This document shows, piece after piece, positions 17,596-25,315 of a stretch of DNA of 32,398 bases (its first letter is position 1; the number at the start of each line of letters is the position of its first letter). A program made the position numbers and the translations under genes. Source of the DNA: JAAYHV01 sp035268985. GTDB taxonomy: Bacteria > Bacillota > Clostridia > Peptostreptococcales > Anaerovoracaceae. Under the pieces are notes generated by a model. That model did no database searches, had not been told where the DNA came from, and saw only the letters and a program-made list of their open reading frames with translations. The stretch is taken from assembly GCA_035268985.1 (NCBI GenBank), contig DATFJV010000035.1, positions 1 to 32,398 of the forward strand, in the 5' to 3' direction.

Positions 17596-17817
17596 ATGAA
17601 TATTATTGGAGCAGCTATAGCCTTTTGCGTAGGCTTAGTAGGATTTGGAATTGCTTTAGGGCAGGGCAAAAGTTTAAGTAATGCTGTGGAAAGTATTTCA
17701 AAACAACCTGAAGCAGCAAATGACATTAGAACTACCTTAATAGTAGGTATGGCAATTATGGAAACCATGGGGGTACTAACTTTTGTCGTAGCTATAATAT
17801 TATCAGGCAAGTTATAA
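17596..17817 (+). CDS. atpE: ATP synthase Fo subunit c, likely Na+-binding
   Basis: A 73-residue hairpin of two membrane helices that forms the rotor ring. The loop has SKQPEA (35-40), the conserved polar loop. The ion-binding site has E56, with T57 beside it and Q23 on helix 1 (GQGKS). In the Na+ ring of Ilyobacter tartaricus the ligands are Q32, V63 (backbone), E65 and S66; the aligned residues here are Q23, I54, E56 and T57. Gln plus Glu followed by Ser/Thr is the accepted Na+ signature. No targeting sequence precedes helix 1. AAGGAGG sits just before the ATG. A proton-only ring would normally lack the Gln and the hydroxyl neighbour. Confidence 0.96.
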   Translation: MNIIGAAIAFCVGLVGFGIALGQGKSLSNAVESISKQPEAANDIRTTLIVGMAIMETMGVLTFVVAIILSGKL

Positions 17818-17853
17818 ACTATGTTTTAAGAAACAGAAAGGAGGATGAAATAA

Positions 17854-18372
17854 ATGGAAGTAACACTGCATCAAGGGTTGATTGAGTTCAATTGGAACCT
17901 CTTATTTTCAATGATTACGGTAGTCGTCCTATATCTCATCCTAAAACGTTTCTTTTTTGAAAAAGTCCATGCATTTATGGTACAAAGAGAAGAAAGCGTA
18001 AGAAAAACCCTAGATGAAGCGGAGAAAAAAAATAATGATGCTGATAAAAAAGTAATAGAATATAATGCGAAGATATCAGGACTAGAAGATGACGGAAGAA
18101 AAATTATTGGGGACGCAAAAAAAAGAGCAAATGGAGTGTCCGAAAAAATCATTCTAGAAGCTAATGAGTCTGCTAAATCTATAGTTTCCAAAGCAGAGCT
18201 TGAAGCAACTCATAAAAAAGAAGATACTGAAAAAGAAATGAAAAAGGAAATAGCACAAATTGCGGTTATGGCTGCAGAAAAGATTATTGAAAAAGAGATT
18301 GACGAGAAAAAACATAGCGAAATTATAGATGGTATTATTGAAAAGGCGGGTAATTCAAAGTGGCAGGATTAA
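17854..18372 (+). CDS. atpF: ATP synthase Fo subunit b
   Basis: Subunit b is the outer stalk that holds F1 against rotation. The 172 residues show one N-terminal membrane helix (about 13-31, FNWNLLFSMITVVVLYLIL), then a long charged coiled coil rich in Lys, Glu and Asp. The family segment MVQREESVRKTLDEAE lies at about 42-57. GGAGG precedes the ATG. The gene overlaps atpH by 13 bases. There is a single b gene and no b-prime. Confidence 0.95.
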   Translation: MEVTLHQGLIEFNWNLLFSMITVVVLYLILKRFFFEKVHAFMVQREESVRKTLDEAEKKNNDADKKVIEYNAKISGLEDDGRKIIGDAKKRANGVSEKIILEANESAKSIVSKAELEATHKKEDTEKEMKKEIAQIAVMAAEKIIEKEIDEKKHSEIIDGIIEKAGNSKWQD

Positions 18373-18899
18373 CAGTCGAAATTACATATGGTAATGCAAT
18401 TTATTTAGCGGCAAAGGAAGAAGGGATGCTAGATTCTTTAAGGGAAGAACTTAAAGAGATACAAAAGCTATTCAAAGATAATCCTGAGCTTATGGAATTG
18501 CTATGCAATCCTTCGGTTATTACTGTAAAAAAGAAAAAAATTGTTGAAAAAGTATTTAAAGGTAATGTTTTAGATTTGAATTATAACTTTATCAATGTAT
18601 TAATCGATAAAAGGCGATTGGGAGATTTTAAAGGCATTGTAAAAGAATTCAACAAATTAGTCGCAGAAAAAGAAGGTATAGCGTCAGGTATAATTTACTC
18701 GATGATGCCTATTGGACAGAAAAGGATTGAATTATTCGAAAAAGAAGTGGAATCACTATTAAATAAAAAAGTAAATTTAAAAAATGAATTAGATGAAACA
18801 TTGCTTGGTGGAGTATCTATTAAGGTTGAAGGTAAAATCATAGATGCGTCGCTTAAAAGTAGATTAAAAGGTTTAAGCAAAGACCTTTTAAATGAATAA
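18360..18899 (+). CDS. atpH: ATP synthase F1 subunit delta
   Basis: Delta caps F1 and binds the b dimer. The 179 residues have the helical N-terminal domain (TYGNAIYLAAKEEG at about 8-21, then a PELMELLCNPSV stretch) and a C-terminal beta/alpha part ending LLGGVSIKVEGKIIDASLKSRLKGL, the family signature. GTG 18360 is the only sensible start: it lies inside atpF, and the next ATG would remove conserved N-terminal helices. The ribosome site is weak (GGCGGG), so translation is probably coupled to atpF. Confidence 0.94.
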   Translation: MAGLTVEITYGNAIYLAAKEEGMLDSLREELKEIQKLFKDNPELMELLCNPSVITVKKKKIVEKVFKGNVLDLNYNFINVLIDKRRLGDFKGIVKEFNKLVAEKEGIASGIIYSMMPIGQKRIELFEKEVESLLNKKVNLKNELDETLLGGVSIKVEGKIIDASLKSRLKGLSKDLLNE

Positions 18900-18913
18900 A
18901 GGACGGAAGCAAA

Positions 18914-20440
18914 GTGAAATTAAGAGCGGAAGAAATCAGTTCTATAATTAAAGAACAGATTAAAAACTATAATAAGGAAATTGAAATCTCTGACTTTGGT
19001 ACTGTTATGGAAGTAGGAGATGGCATAGCAAGAATATATGGACTTCCCAACTGTATGGAAAATGAATTATTAGAATTCCCTAGTGAAGTATACGGCATGG
19101 CATTAAACCTTGAAGAGGATAATGTTGGTGCTGTAATACTAGGTTCTGATACAGGTATTAAAGAGGGCGACATTGTAAAGCCAACAGGAAGAGTTGTAGA
19201 AGTTCCCGTTGGGGAATGCATGTTAGGTAGGGTTGTAAATGCCTTAGGTAGATCCATAGATGGTAAAGGTTCTATTAGGTACAGTAAAACAAGACCCATA
19301 GAATGTGAAGCTCCAGAGGTTATAGACAGAAAATCTGTATTCCAACCCCTACAAACTGGGATAAAAGCTATAGATGCTATGATTCCAATAGGAAAAGGAC
19401 AAAGAGAATTAATTGTTGGGGATAAGCAAACTGGAAAAACAGCAATTGCAATAGATACAATAATCAACCAAAAAGATAAAGATGTTATATGCGTGTATGT
19501 TGCAATTGGGCAAAAAAGATCCACAGTAGCCCAAATAGTAAAAACCCTTAATGATTTTGACGCGATGAAATACACAACTGTAGTCTCAGCTACTGCAAGC
19601 GATGCTGCACCTTTACAATATATAGCACCTTATGCAGGATGTGCCATTGCAGAGGAGTTAATGTATCAAGGTAAACATGTTTTAATAATATATGATGACT
19701 TATCAAAACATGCGGTTGCATACAGAGCCATGTCCCTACTTCTTAGAAGACCACCAGGTCGAGAAGCATATCCTGGAGATGTATTCTATTTGCATAGTAG
19801 GCTGTTGGAAAGAGCAGCAAAATTATCTGATGAATTGGGAGGTGGTTCTATTACAGCTCTTCCTATCATTGAAACTCAAGCAGGTGATGTTTCTGCATTT
19901 ATACCAACGAATGTAATATCAATTACAGATGGTCAGATTTATTTGGAATCAAAATTATTCTTTTCTGGACAAAGACCTGCTATCAATGCTGGTATATCAG
20001 TTTCTCGTGTAGGTGGCAATGCACAGCTTAAAGCGATAAAAAAGGTTTCAGGAAAATTAAGGTTAGAACTTGCTCAGTACAGAGAACTTGCAAGCTTTGC
20101 ACAATTTGGAGCTGATGTGGATGCTGAAACCAAGAATAGATTAGATCACGGTAAAATGCTTATGGAACTTTTCAAGCAACCTCAATATAAACCTTTAGCT
20201 GTTGAACATCAAGTAATGATATTTTATGCTGCAATTAATCATTTTATTGATGATGTTCCGGTAAATAAGCTGTTAGAGTTTGAAAGAAAACTTCTTGAAT
20301 TTATGGAGCATTCATATTTTGAAGTGGGTGAAGATATATTAAAAAATGGAGAAATATCAGAGCATGGCGAAAGATTACTTGTAGAAGGTTTAACCAAATT
20401 TAGAAACAAATTCCTTGAAGAGATGGAAGAGGTATATTAA
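18914..20440 (+). CDS. atpA: ATP synthase F1 subunit alpha
   Basis: Alpha carries the non-catalytic nucleotide sites. The 508 residues include the N-terminal crown (KLRAEEISSIIKEQIKNY), Walker A GDKQTGKT (about 170-177), DDLSKHAVAYRAMSLLLRRPPGREAYPGDVF (cut here into its two recognisable parts, DDLSKHAVAYR and RRPPGREAYPGDVF) and the arginine finger region in ISVSRVGG. The start is GTG 18914 with AGGACGGA upstream. The end overlaps the atpG start by one base (TAATG). Confidence 0.98.
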   Translation: MKLRAEEISSIIKEQIKNYNKEIEISDFGTVMEVGDGIARIYGLPNCMENELLEFPSEVYGMALNLEEDNVGAVILGSDTGIKEGDIVKPTGRVVEVPVGECMLGRVVNALGRSIDGKGSIRYSKTRPIECEAPEVIDRKSVFQPLQTGIKAIDAMIPIGKGQRELIVGDKQTGKTAIAIDTIINQKDKDVICVYVAIGQKRSTVAQIVKTLNDFDAMKYTTVVSATASDAAPLQYIAPYAGCAIAEELMYQGKHVLIIYDDLSKHAVAYRAMSLLLRRPPGREAYPGDVFYLHSRLLERAAKLSDELGGGSITALPIIETQAGDVSAFIPTNVISITDGQIYLESKLFFSGQRPAINAGISVSRVGGNAQLKAIKKVSGKLRLELAQYRELASFAQFGADVDAETKNRLDHGKMLMELFKQPQYKPLAVEHQVMIFYAAINHFIDDVPVNKLLEFERKLLEFMEHSYFEVGEDILKNGEISEHGERLLVEGLTKFRNKFLEEMEEVY

Positions 20441-21327
20441 TGAGCAGTGATTTACAAGCCATTGATAGAAGAATAAAAAGTATAACTGGAACGAAGAAAA
20501 TAACTAGTGCAATGAAATTAGTTTCTGCTGCAAAATTTAGAAAAGCGAAACTTTCCTATGATGAATCCAAAGGTTATTTGAATTATATAAGGCAAACGAT
20601 AGCCAGTATTTTATGCCATGAAGAAAATAAAGATATAGTTTCGGCCTACGAAAGAAAAAATGATAAGATAGGAAGGGTATGCTATATAATCATAACAGGA
20701 AACAGAGGGTTATGTGGAGGATTCAATAATAGCATAATTCAAAGAACTGAAAGGCAAATGAGCATTGACCCAGGAAGAAAAGAGTTAGTTACAATTGGAA
20801 GAAAAGGTTATGAGTACTTTAATAGAAGAGGTCTAAAAATTTATGGAAAATACTTTGAGCCTTTGGAAAAAGTAACTGTTAATGAGGTTGAGGAAATAAT
20901 TGATCCTTTGTTAAAAAGATTTGAAGCTGGTGAAATTGACCAAGTGAAAACAATATATACTTCTTTTGTAAACAACCTAACGCAACAGGTAAAATGCATA
21001 AAGGTATTACCATTTGATGTGGAAGATGCAATGATAGATTGTAAACTTTCGTCAGGGGAATTACTAAATCACGATATGGAATATGAACCATCCCCAACTG
21101 AAATTTTAGATTATTTACTACCAAGATATTTGGTAATGAGCTTACATAGCAGTATTATTGAATCAACCACTTGTGAGCAAAGTGCAAGAAGAAATGCAAT
21201 GGATAATGCAACTAACAATGCTGAGGATATGATTAAAGAGTTATCATTGTACTATAATAGAGCAAGGCAAGCAGCAATAACTAATGAAATTATTGAAGTT
21301 GTTTCCGGTTCAGAAACACAAAGCTAG
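20440..21327 (+). CDS. atpG: ATP synthase F1 subunit gamma
   Basis: Gamma is the central shaft. The 295 residues start with the helix IDRRIKSITGTKKITSAMKLVSAAKF, recognisable by SITGTKKIT and MKLVSAAK, and hold ITGNRGLCGGFNNSI (about 86-100). The protein ends with the second coiled-coil helix, NATNNAEDMIKELSL then YNRARQAAITNEIIEV. Size is usual. It starts in the atpA stop codon (TAATG), so coupling is expected. Confidence 0.97.
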   Translation: MSSDLQAIDRRIKSITGTKKITSAMKLVSAAKFRKAKLSYDESKGYLNYIRQTIASILCHEENKDIVSAYERKNDKIGRVCYIIITGNRGLCGGFNNSIIQRTERQMSIDPGRKELVTIGRKGYEYFNRRGLKIYGKYFEPLEKVTVNEVEEIIDPLLKRFEAGEIDQVKTIYTSFVNNLTQQVKCIKVLPFDVEDAMIDCKLSSGELLNHDMEYEPSPTEILDYLLPRYLVMSLHSSIIESTTCEQSARRNAMDNATNNAEDMIKELSLYYNRARQAAITNEIIEVVSGSETQS

Positions 21328-21336
21328 GAGGGCAAT

Positions 21337-22740
21337 ATGCATAAAGGTAGGGTACATCAGATAATAGGTCCTGTATTAGACATCAAATTTGACCAGGATG
21401 AATTACCATCACTTTTAAATGCGATTATAATTGAATATAAAGGAAGAAAAATCGTAGCTGAGGTAGCGCAACATATTGGAGACGATGAAGTCAGATGCAT
21501 AGCTTTATCATCTACAAATGGGCTGAAAAGAGGAATAGAGGCTTTGGATACTGGAAAACCTATAGAAGTTCCTGTGGGGGAAGATGTATTGGGCAGAGTT
21601 TTTAATGTATTGGGAGAACCTATAGATCATAAAGGGGAAGTTAAGGCTAAGCGAAAAGCATCTATACATAGGAATCCTCCTAGTTTCGAAGACCAAATAG
21701 CCTCATCAGAGATTTTTGAAACTGGAATTAAGGTTATAGATTTGATTGCACCTTATACAAAAGGTGGAAAGGTCGGCCTGTTTGGTGGAGCTGGAGTAGG
21801 TAAGACTGTATTAATTCAGGAGCTAATAAGAAACATAGCGACTGAACATGGTGGTACCTCTGTTTTTGCTGGCGTAGGTGAACGCACTAGGGAAGGCAAT
21901 GATTTATATTATGAAATGATAGAATCTGGAGTAATTAATAAAACGGCCATGGTCTTTGGTCAGATGAATGAACCGCCCGGGGCAAGAATGAGAGTTGCAT
22001 TAACGGGTCTTACAATGGCAGAAGCATTTAGGGATGAAGAAGGCCAAGATGTCTTATTATTTATAGATAATATTTTTAGATTTACTCAAGCAGGTTCTGA
22101 GGTTTCTGCTCTATTGGGAAGAGTTCCTTCTGCGGTTGGATATCAGCCAACATTAGCTACAGAAATGGGGCAACTCCAAGAGAGAATAACATCAACTGAT
22201 AAAGGGTCTATAACATCGGTACAAGCGATATATGTTCCTGCAGATGATTTGACGGACCCGGCTCCGGCAACAACATTTGCTCATTTAGACGCAACTACAG
22301 TTTTATCAAGAGGGATTACTGAATTGGGCATTTATCCTGCAGTTGATCCTTTAGAATCAACTTCAAAGATAATGGATCCTAGAATAGTTGGTGAAGAACA
22401 TTATAACGTGGCTAGGGGAGTTCAAGAAGTATTACAAAAGTATAAGGAATTACAGGATATAATTGCAATATTAGGAATGGATGAATTATCTGAAGATGAT
22501 AAAGTTACAGTATCTAGAGCTAGGAAAATTCAAAGATTTTTATCTCAACCGTTTGGTGTTGCCGAACAATTTACTGGGATGCCAGGTAAATACTTATCAT
22601 TAAAAGAAACAATCAGTGGATTCAAAGAACTTTTAGAAGGAAGATATGATGACATTCCTGAAGATTTATTCCTATTTGCAGGAGGGATAGATGAAGTGGT
22701 TGAGAGATACGAAGAAAGGTCTATAACAAGACATGAGTAG
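21337..22740 (+). CDS. atpD: ATP synthase F1 subunit beta (catalytic)
   Basis: Beta makes and hydrolyses ATP. The 467 residues show Walker A GGAGVGKT (about 149-156), the catalytic Glu in GVGERTREGNDLY, the Walker B-type LLFIDNIFRFTQAG, and the DELSEED loop as MDELSEDDK, which here ends DDK. GGAGGG lies before the ATG. The end overlaps atpC by 8 bases. Confidence 0.98.
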   Translation: MHKGRVHQIIGPVLDIKFDQDELPSLLNAIIIEYKGRKIVAEVAQHIGDDEVRCIALSSTNGLKRGIEALDTGKPIEVPVGEDVLGRVFNVLGEPIDHKGEVKAKRKASIHRNPPSFEDQIASSEIFETGIKVIDLIAPYTKGGKVGLFGGAGVGKTVLIQELIRNIATEHGGTSVFAGVGERTREGNDLYYEMIESGVINKTAMVFGQMNEPPGARMRVALTGLTMAEAFRDEEGQDVLLFIDNIFRFTQAGSEVSALLGRVPSAVGYQPTLATEMGQLQERITSTDKGSITSVQAIYVPADDLTDPAPATTFAHLDATTVLSRGITELGIYPAVDPLESTSKIMDPRIVGEEHYNVARGVQEVLQKYKELQDIIAILGMDELSEDDKVTVSRARKIQRFLSQPFGVAEQFTGMPGKYLSLKETISGFKELLEGRYDDIPEDLFLFAGGIDEVVERYEERSITRHE

Positions 22741-23002
22741 GACTTTTAATTTAGAGGTGGTAACGCCAACAAAACACTTTTTTAATGATAAAGTTGAGAT
22801 GGTAATGGTTAAAACTATTTCAGGATATGAAGGCTTTATGGCCAATCATAATTATGCCACGAAACTCTTAGCAGAAGGCAAAATGAAAATAAAATTGCCC
22901 GATAAAGAGGGATATTTATATGCTGAAATTAAAGATGGTTACATAGATGTTAAAGATAAAGTGTTAATTTTTACTGAGAAAGCATCATGGATTGAAGCTT
23001 AA
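22733..23002 (+). CDS. atpC: ATP synthase F1 subunit epsilon, beta-sandwich only
   Basis: Epsilon connects gamma to the c ring, and its two C-terminal helices normally inhibit ATP hydrolysis. This protein has 89 residues instead of the usual 130-140. The beta-sandwich is complete: FNLEVVTPTKHFFNDKVEMV, SGYEGFMANHNYATKLLAEG, and last strands DGYIDVKDKVLIFTEKASW. It then stops, with none of the Ala-rich helical hairpin. Loss by a frameshift is unlikely, because a terminator begins two bases after the stop and leaves no room for the helices. The start overlaps atpD by 8 bases. Confidence 0.95.
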   Translation: MSRTFNLEVVTPTKHFFNDKVEMVMVKTISGYEGFMANHNYATKLLAEGKMKIKLPDKEGYLYAEIKDGYIDVKDKVLIFTEKASWIEA

Positions 23003-23004
23003 AT

Positions 23005-23034
23005 AAAGGAGAGTTCAATAAACTCTCCTTTTAT
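23005..23034 (+). terminator. Intrinsic terminator of the atp operon
   Basis: AAAGGAGAGTT pairs with AACTCTCCTTT around a 5-base loop, running into a T-rich tail. Confidence 0.9.
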
Positions 23035-23058
23035 AGTAGAAATTAGGTTACTAGGTTC

Positions 23059-23087
23059 TTGCAATTATTCATATTGTAAAATATAAT
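23059..23087 (+). promoter_or_regulatory. Sigma-A promoter of the aminotransferase-EamA-PucR unit
   Basis: TTGCAA (23059-23064), 17 bases, TATAAT (23082-23087). Confidence 0.7.
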
Positions 23088-23114
23088 AAATAGATAAGCT
23101 TAAGGGGGTGCAAT

Positions 23115-24293
23115 ATGGGGAATAGGTTTATTGCTAATAGATATCAAGGCGTTTCGAGAACTGCTATGGGAGATATTGACAGTAAAGAAAATATGTTTAA
23201 TGATATTATCAATTTCAGTTTAGGTGATCCTGATTTGATAACAGATGATTATATAATTAAAAATGCCTTTGCCGATGCTAAAGCTGGTCACACTAAATAT
23301 ACTGGTTTTAGGGGAGATAAAGAACTGATTGAAGAAATATCGAAGTTCTATAATGAAGAGTATAATATTAAAATTCCTACAGAAGAAGTTTTTGTTAGCG
23401 CTTCAGGATGCATTGCAATGTATTTAGTTTTAGAATCAATAATAAATGATGGAGAAGAGGTGTTAATGCAGTCTCCTTATTTTACTCCATATGAACAACA
23501 AATAAAATTGGCTAGAGGGATACCAGTTGAATTACCAACATATGAAAAGGATGACTTTCAAATAGATGTAAACGTTTTAGAAAAATATATAACTGATAAA
23601 ACTAAAGCAATTATTATTAACTCACCCAGTAACCCTACAGGGGCAGTACTTTCTGAAGAAAATATGAAATCAGTTTTGGAAGTTGCCAAAAAACATGATT
23701 TGATTGTAATTTCAGATGAAATATATACAGCCTATAGCTTTGAGCGAAAATTTGTACCTTTTATATCATTAAAAGGAGCGAGGGAAAGAACTATAACTAT
23801 AAATTCATTTTCAAAAAATTTTATTATGACTGGATGGAGAATAGGTAATATAGTGGCGCAAGAAGAAATAGTAGAAACAATACAAAAGATAAATGAGAAC
23901 GTTGTATTCACGGCGCCTTCTGTTTCGCAAAGAGCTGCAATACATGCATTAAGAAACAGAAAAGAGATTCAGCCTAAAATCATCGAAGAGTATAAAAGGA
24001 GAATGTTTTATGCTGCAGAAAGAGTAAATAAAATTAAGAACATGCACGTCATATATCCTCCTAAGGGAAGTTTTTATTTATTCATTAATATTAAAGATAC
24101 AGGGCTTACTTCTAAAGAGGTTACTGATAAATTGTTTGAGGAAGCCCACGTGCTTATGATTCCTGGAAATGGTTTTGGTAAATGTGGAGAGGGATATATT
24201 AGAATGGCATGTACTACAGATGTTAGTGTTGTGGAAGAGGCCTTTAATAGAATTGAAAAGATGAAAATATTTGGTGTCAAAGATGGAGAATAA
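23115..24293 (+). CDS. PLP-dependent aminotransferase, class I/II
   Basis: A fold-type I aminotransferase of 392 residues. It shows the N-terminal FSLGDPDL (34-41, substrate entry), SPSNPTGAV (170-178), DEIY (201-204), the PLP lysine K234 in NSFSKNF, and WRIG with the carboxylate-binding arginine nearby; GEGYIRMACT near the C-terminus carries the second arginine. The family uses a broad range of amino acids, and the donor cannot be read from sequence. GGGGGTG precedes the ATG. It leads an apparent operon with an EamA transporter, a tiny membrane protein and a PucR regulator, which suggests amino-acid or purine-related nitrogen use. Confidence 0.9.
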   Translation: MGNRFIANRYQGVSRTAMGDIDSKENMFNDIINFSLGDPDLITDDYIIKNAFADAKAGHTKYTGFRGDKELIEEISKFYNEEYNIKIPTEEVFVSASGCIAMYLVLESIINDGEEVLMQSPYFTPYEQQIKLARGIPVELPTYEKDDFQIDVNVLEKYITDKTKAIIINSPSNPTGAVLSEENMKSVLEVAKKHDLIVISDEIYTAYSFERKFVPFISLKGARERTITINSFSKNFIMTGWRIGNIVAQEEIVETIQKINENVVFTAPSVSQRAAIHALRNRKEIQPKIIEEYKRRMFYAAERVNKIKNMHVIYPPKGSFYLFINIKDTGLTSKEVTDKLFEEAHVLMIPGNGFGKCGEGYIRMACTTDVSVVEEAFNRIEKMKIFGVKDGE

Positions 24294-25209
24294 AAAAATC
24301 CTATATCTCCAAGTGTTATTTATAGGCATATTTTGGGGCACTTCTTTTGTTGTTATTAAAATTGCTTTATCATATATTACACCATATGATTATTTGTCGG
24401 TTAGGTGGACCATAGCAGCTGTACTTGCTTTAATTTTAGTGATGGCTAAAAAACTAAAAGTAAATTATCGAGGAAAGCCTAATAAATACTTGGTTATTTT
24501 AGCGTTAATACAACCGGGAATGTTTTCGCTTTTTGAATCCTTGGGTGTTCAAAAAACTTCTGCATCAGAGACTTCAATAATTCTAGCCCTAGTCCCAATA
24601 ATGACAGCCTTTATCGTTTCAATAATACTTAGGGAAAAGGTTAAAGCTAAAACAGTTGGAGCCGCGGTTATTTGTTTTGTTGGAGTTATATTAACAGTTG
24701 TTTTTGAGCCTCATTTTCAAATAAATGGTGATTTAACAGGATATTTTTTTCTATTTACATGCGTGATTTTGGCCGGAACCTTTGCTGTGCTTAGTAATAA
24801 AATGGCTGCCGCATACACTGCTACGGAAGTTGTTGTTGCAATGACTGTAATTGGTGCCTTGTGCTTCAATTTATTATCATTAGTTAGAGGAAGTCTTGTA
24901 GATGGATACATGGCGGTATTTACTGATTGGAAACCTTTTGTCGCACTCTTATACTTGGCGATATTTTGTTCCATAATCTGTTTTATTTTGTATAATAGGG
25001 TTAATAGTAGGCTGAATCCTGCGCAAACATCGCTGTTTATATCAAATAGTGTAACGATAATTGGTGTAATTAGTGGAGTATTAATTGCGGGGGATTCAAT
25101 GAGTATATATAAAGCTTTTGGTGTAGGATTAATAGTTTTTGGTGTTGTAAAACACGGTTTAGAAGAGATGAAAGAGGGGAAGAAAATTGAGCAAAAAGAA
25201 TTCTTATAA
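24283..25209 (+). CDS. EamA-type (DMT family) transporter
   Basis: An integral membrane protein of 308 residues with about ten helices in two EamA repeats (about 8-140 and 150-290). Typical runs are FWGTSFVVIKIAL in helix 1 and PIMTAFIVSIIL at the end of the first repeat. The DMT superfamily exports amino acids, nucleosides or other small metabolites; the substrate is unknown. ATG 24283 is chosen over an in-frame TTG four codons earlier, although neither has a strong ribosome site; the 11-base overlap with the aminotransferase gene supports coupled translation. Confidence 0.88.
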   Translation: MENKKILYLQVLFIGIFWGTSFVVIKIALSYITPYDYLSVRWTIAAVLALILVMAKKLKVNYRGKPNKYLVILALIQPGMFSLFESLGVQKTSASETSIILALVPIMTAFIVSIILREKVKAKTVGAAVICFVGVILTVVFEPHFQINGDLTGYFFLFTCVILAGTFAVLSNKMAAAYTATEVVVAMTVIGALCFNLLSLVRGSLVDGYMAVFTDWKPFVALLYLAIFCSIICFILYNRVNSRLNPAQTSLFISNSVTIIGVISGVLIAGDSMSIYKAFGVGLIVFGVVKHGLEEMKEGKKIEQKEFL

Positions 25210-25306
25210 AAGAAAACAAAGAGTTAATAGAATAATTGCTTTAGTTATTATAATTTCAATGGTATTATTTGCGCTATTTACTACTGGTGTTGCCTTCATG
25301 GGATAG
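25187..25306 (+). CDS. Small single-helix membrane protein (39 residues)
   Basis: A short gene read from TTG 25187. AGGGGA (25175-25180) sits six bases upstream, and the stop TAG is at 25304-25306. The protein starts with a basic segment, MSKKNSYKRKQRVNR (7 Lys/Arg), then one hydrophobic helix (about residues 16-37) ending TTGVAFMG, so it looks like a small inner-membrane protein with a cytosolic, positively charged N-terminus. It overlaps the transporter gene by 23 bases in another frame, and the PucR start follows after 9 bases. Small Lys/Arg-rich membrane proteins of this shape are common in Firmicutes and mostly unnamed. No function is proposed. Confidence 0.65.
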   Translation: MSKKNSYKRKQRVNRIIALVIIISMVLFALFTTGVAFMG

Positions 25307-25315
25307 GAGTAAAAA

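Noticed and set aside
18967..19575. Long open frame on the minus strand across atpA (202 codons)
   Set aside because: It lies fully inside the certain atpA gene, has no recognisable domain and no ribosome site, and is rich in Ser, Pro and Ile, as expected from the complement of a conserved gene.
22991..23040. Short epsilon explained by a recent frameshift in atpC
   Set aside because: All three frames after the stop enter the terminator hairpin at once, and no helical-domain sequence can be found downstream.
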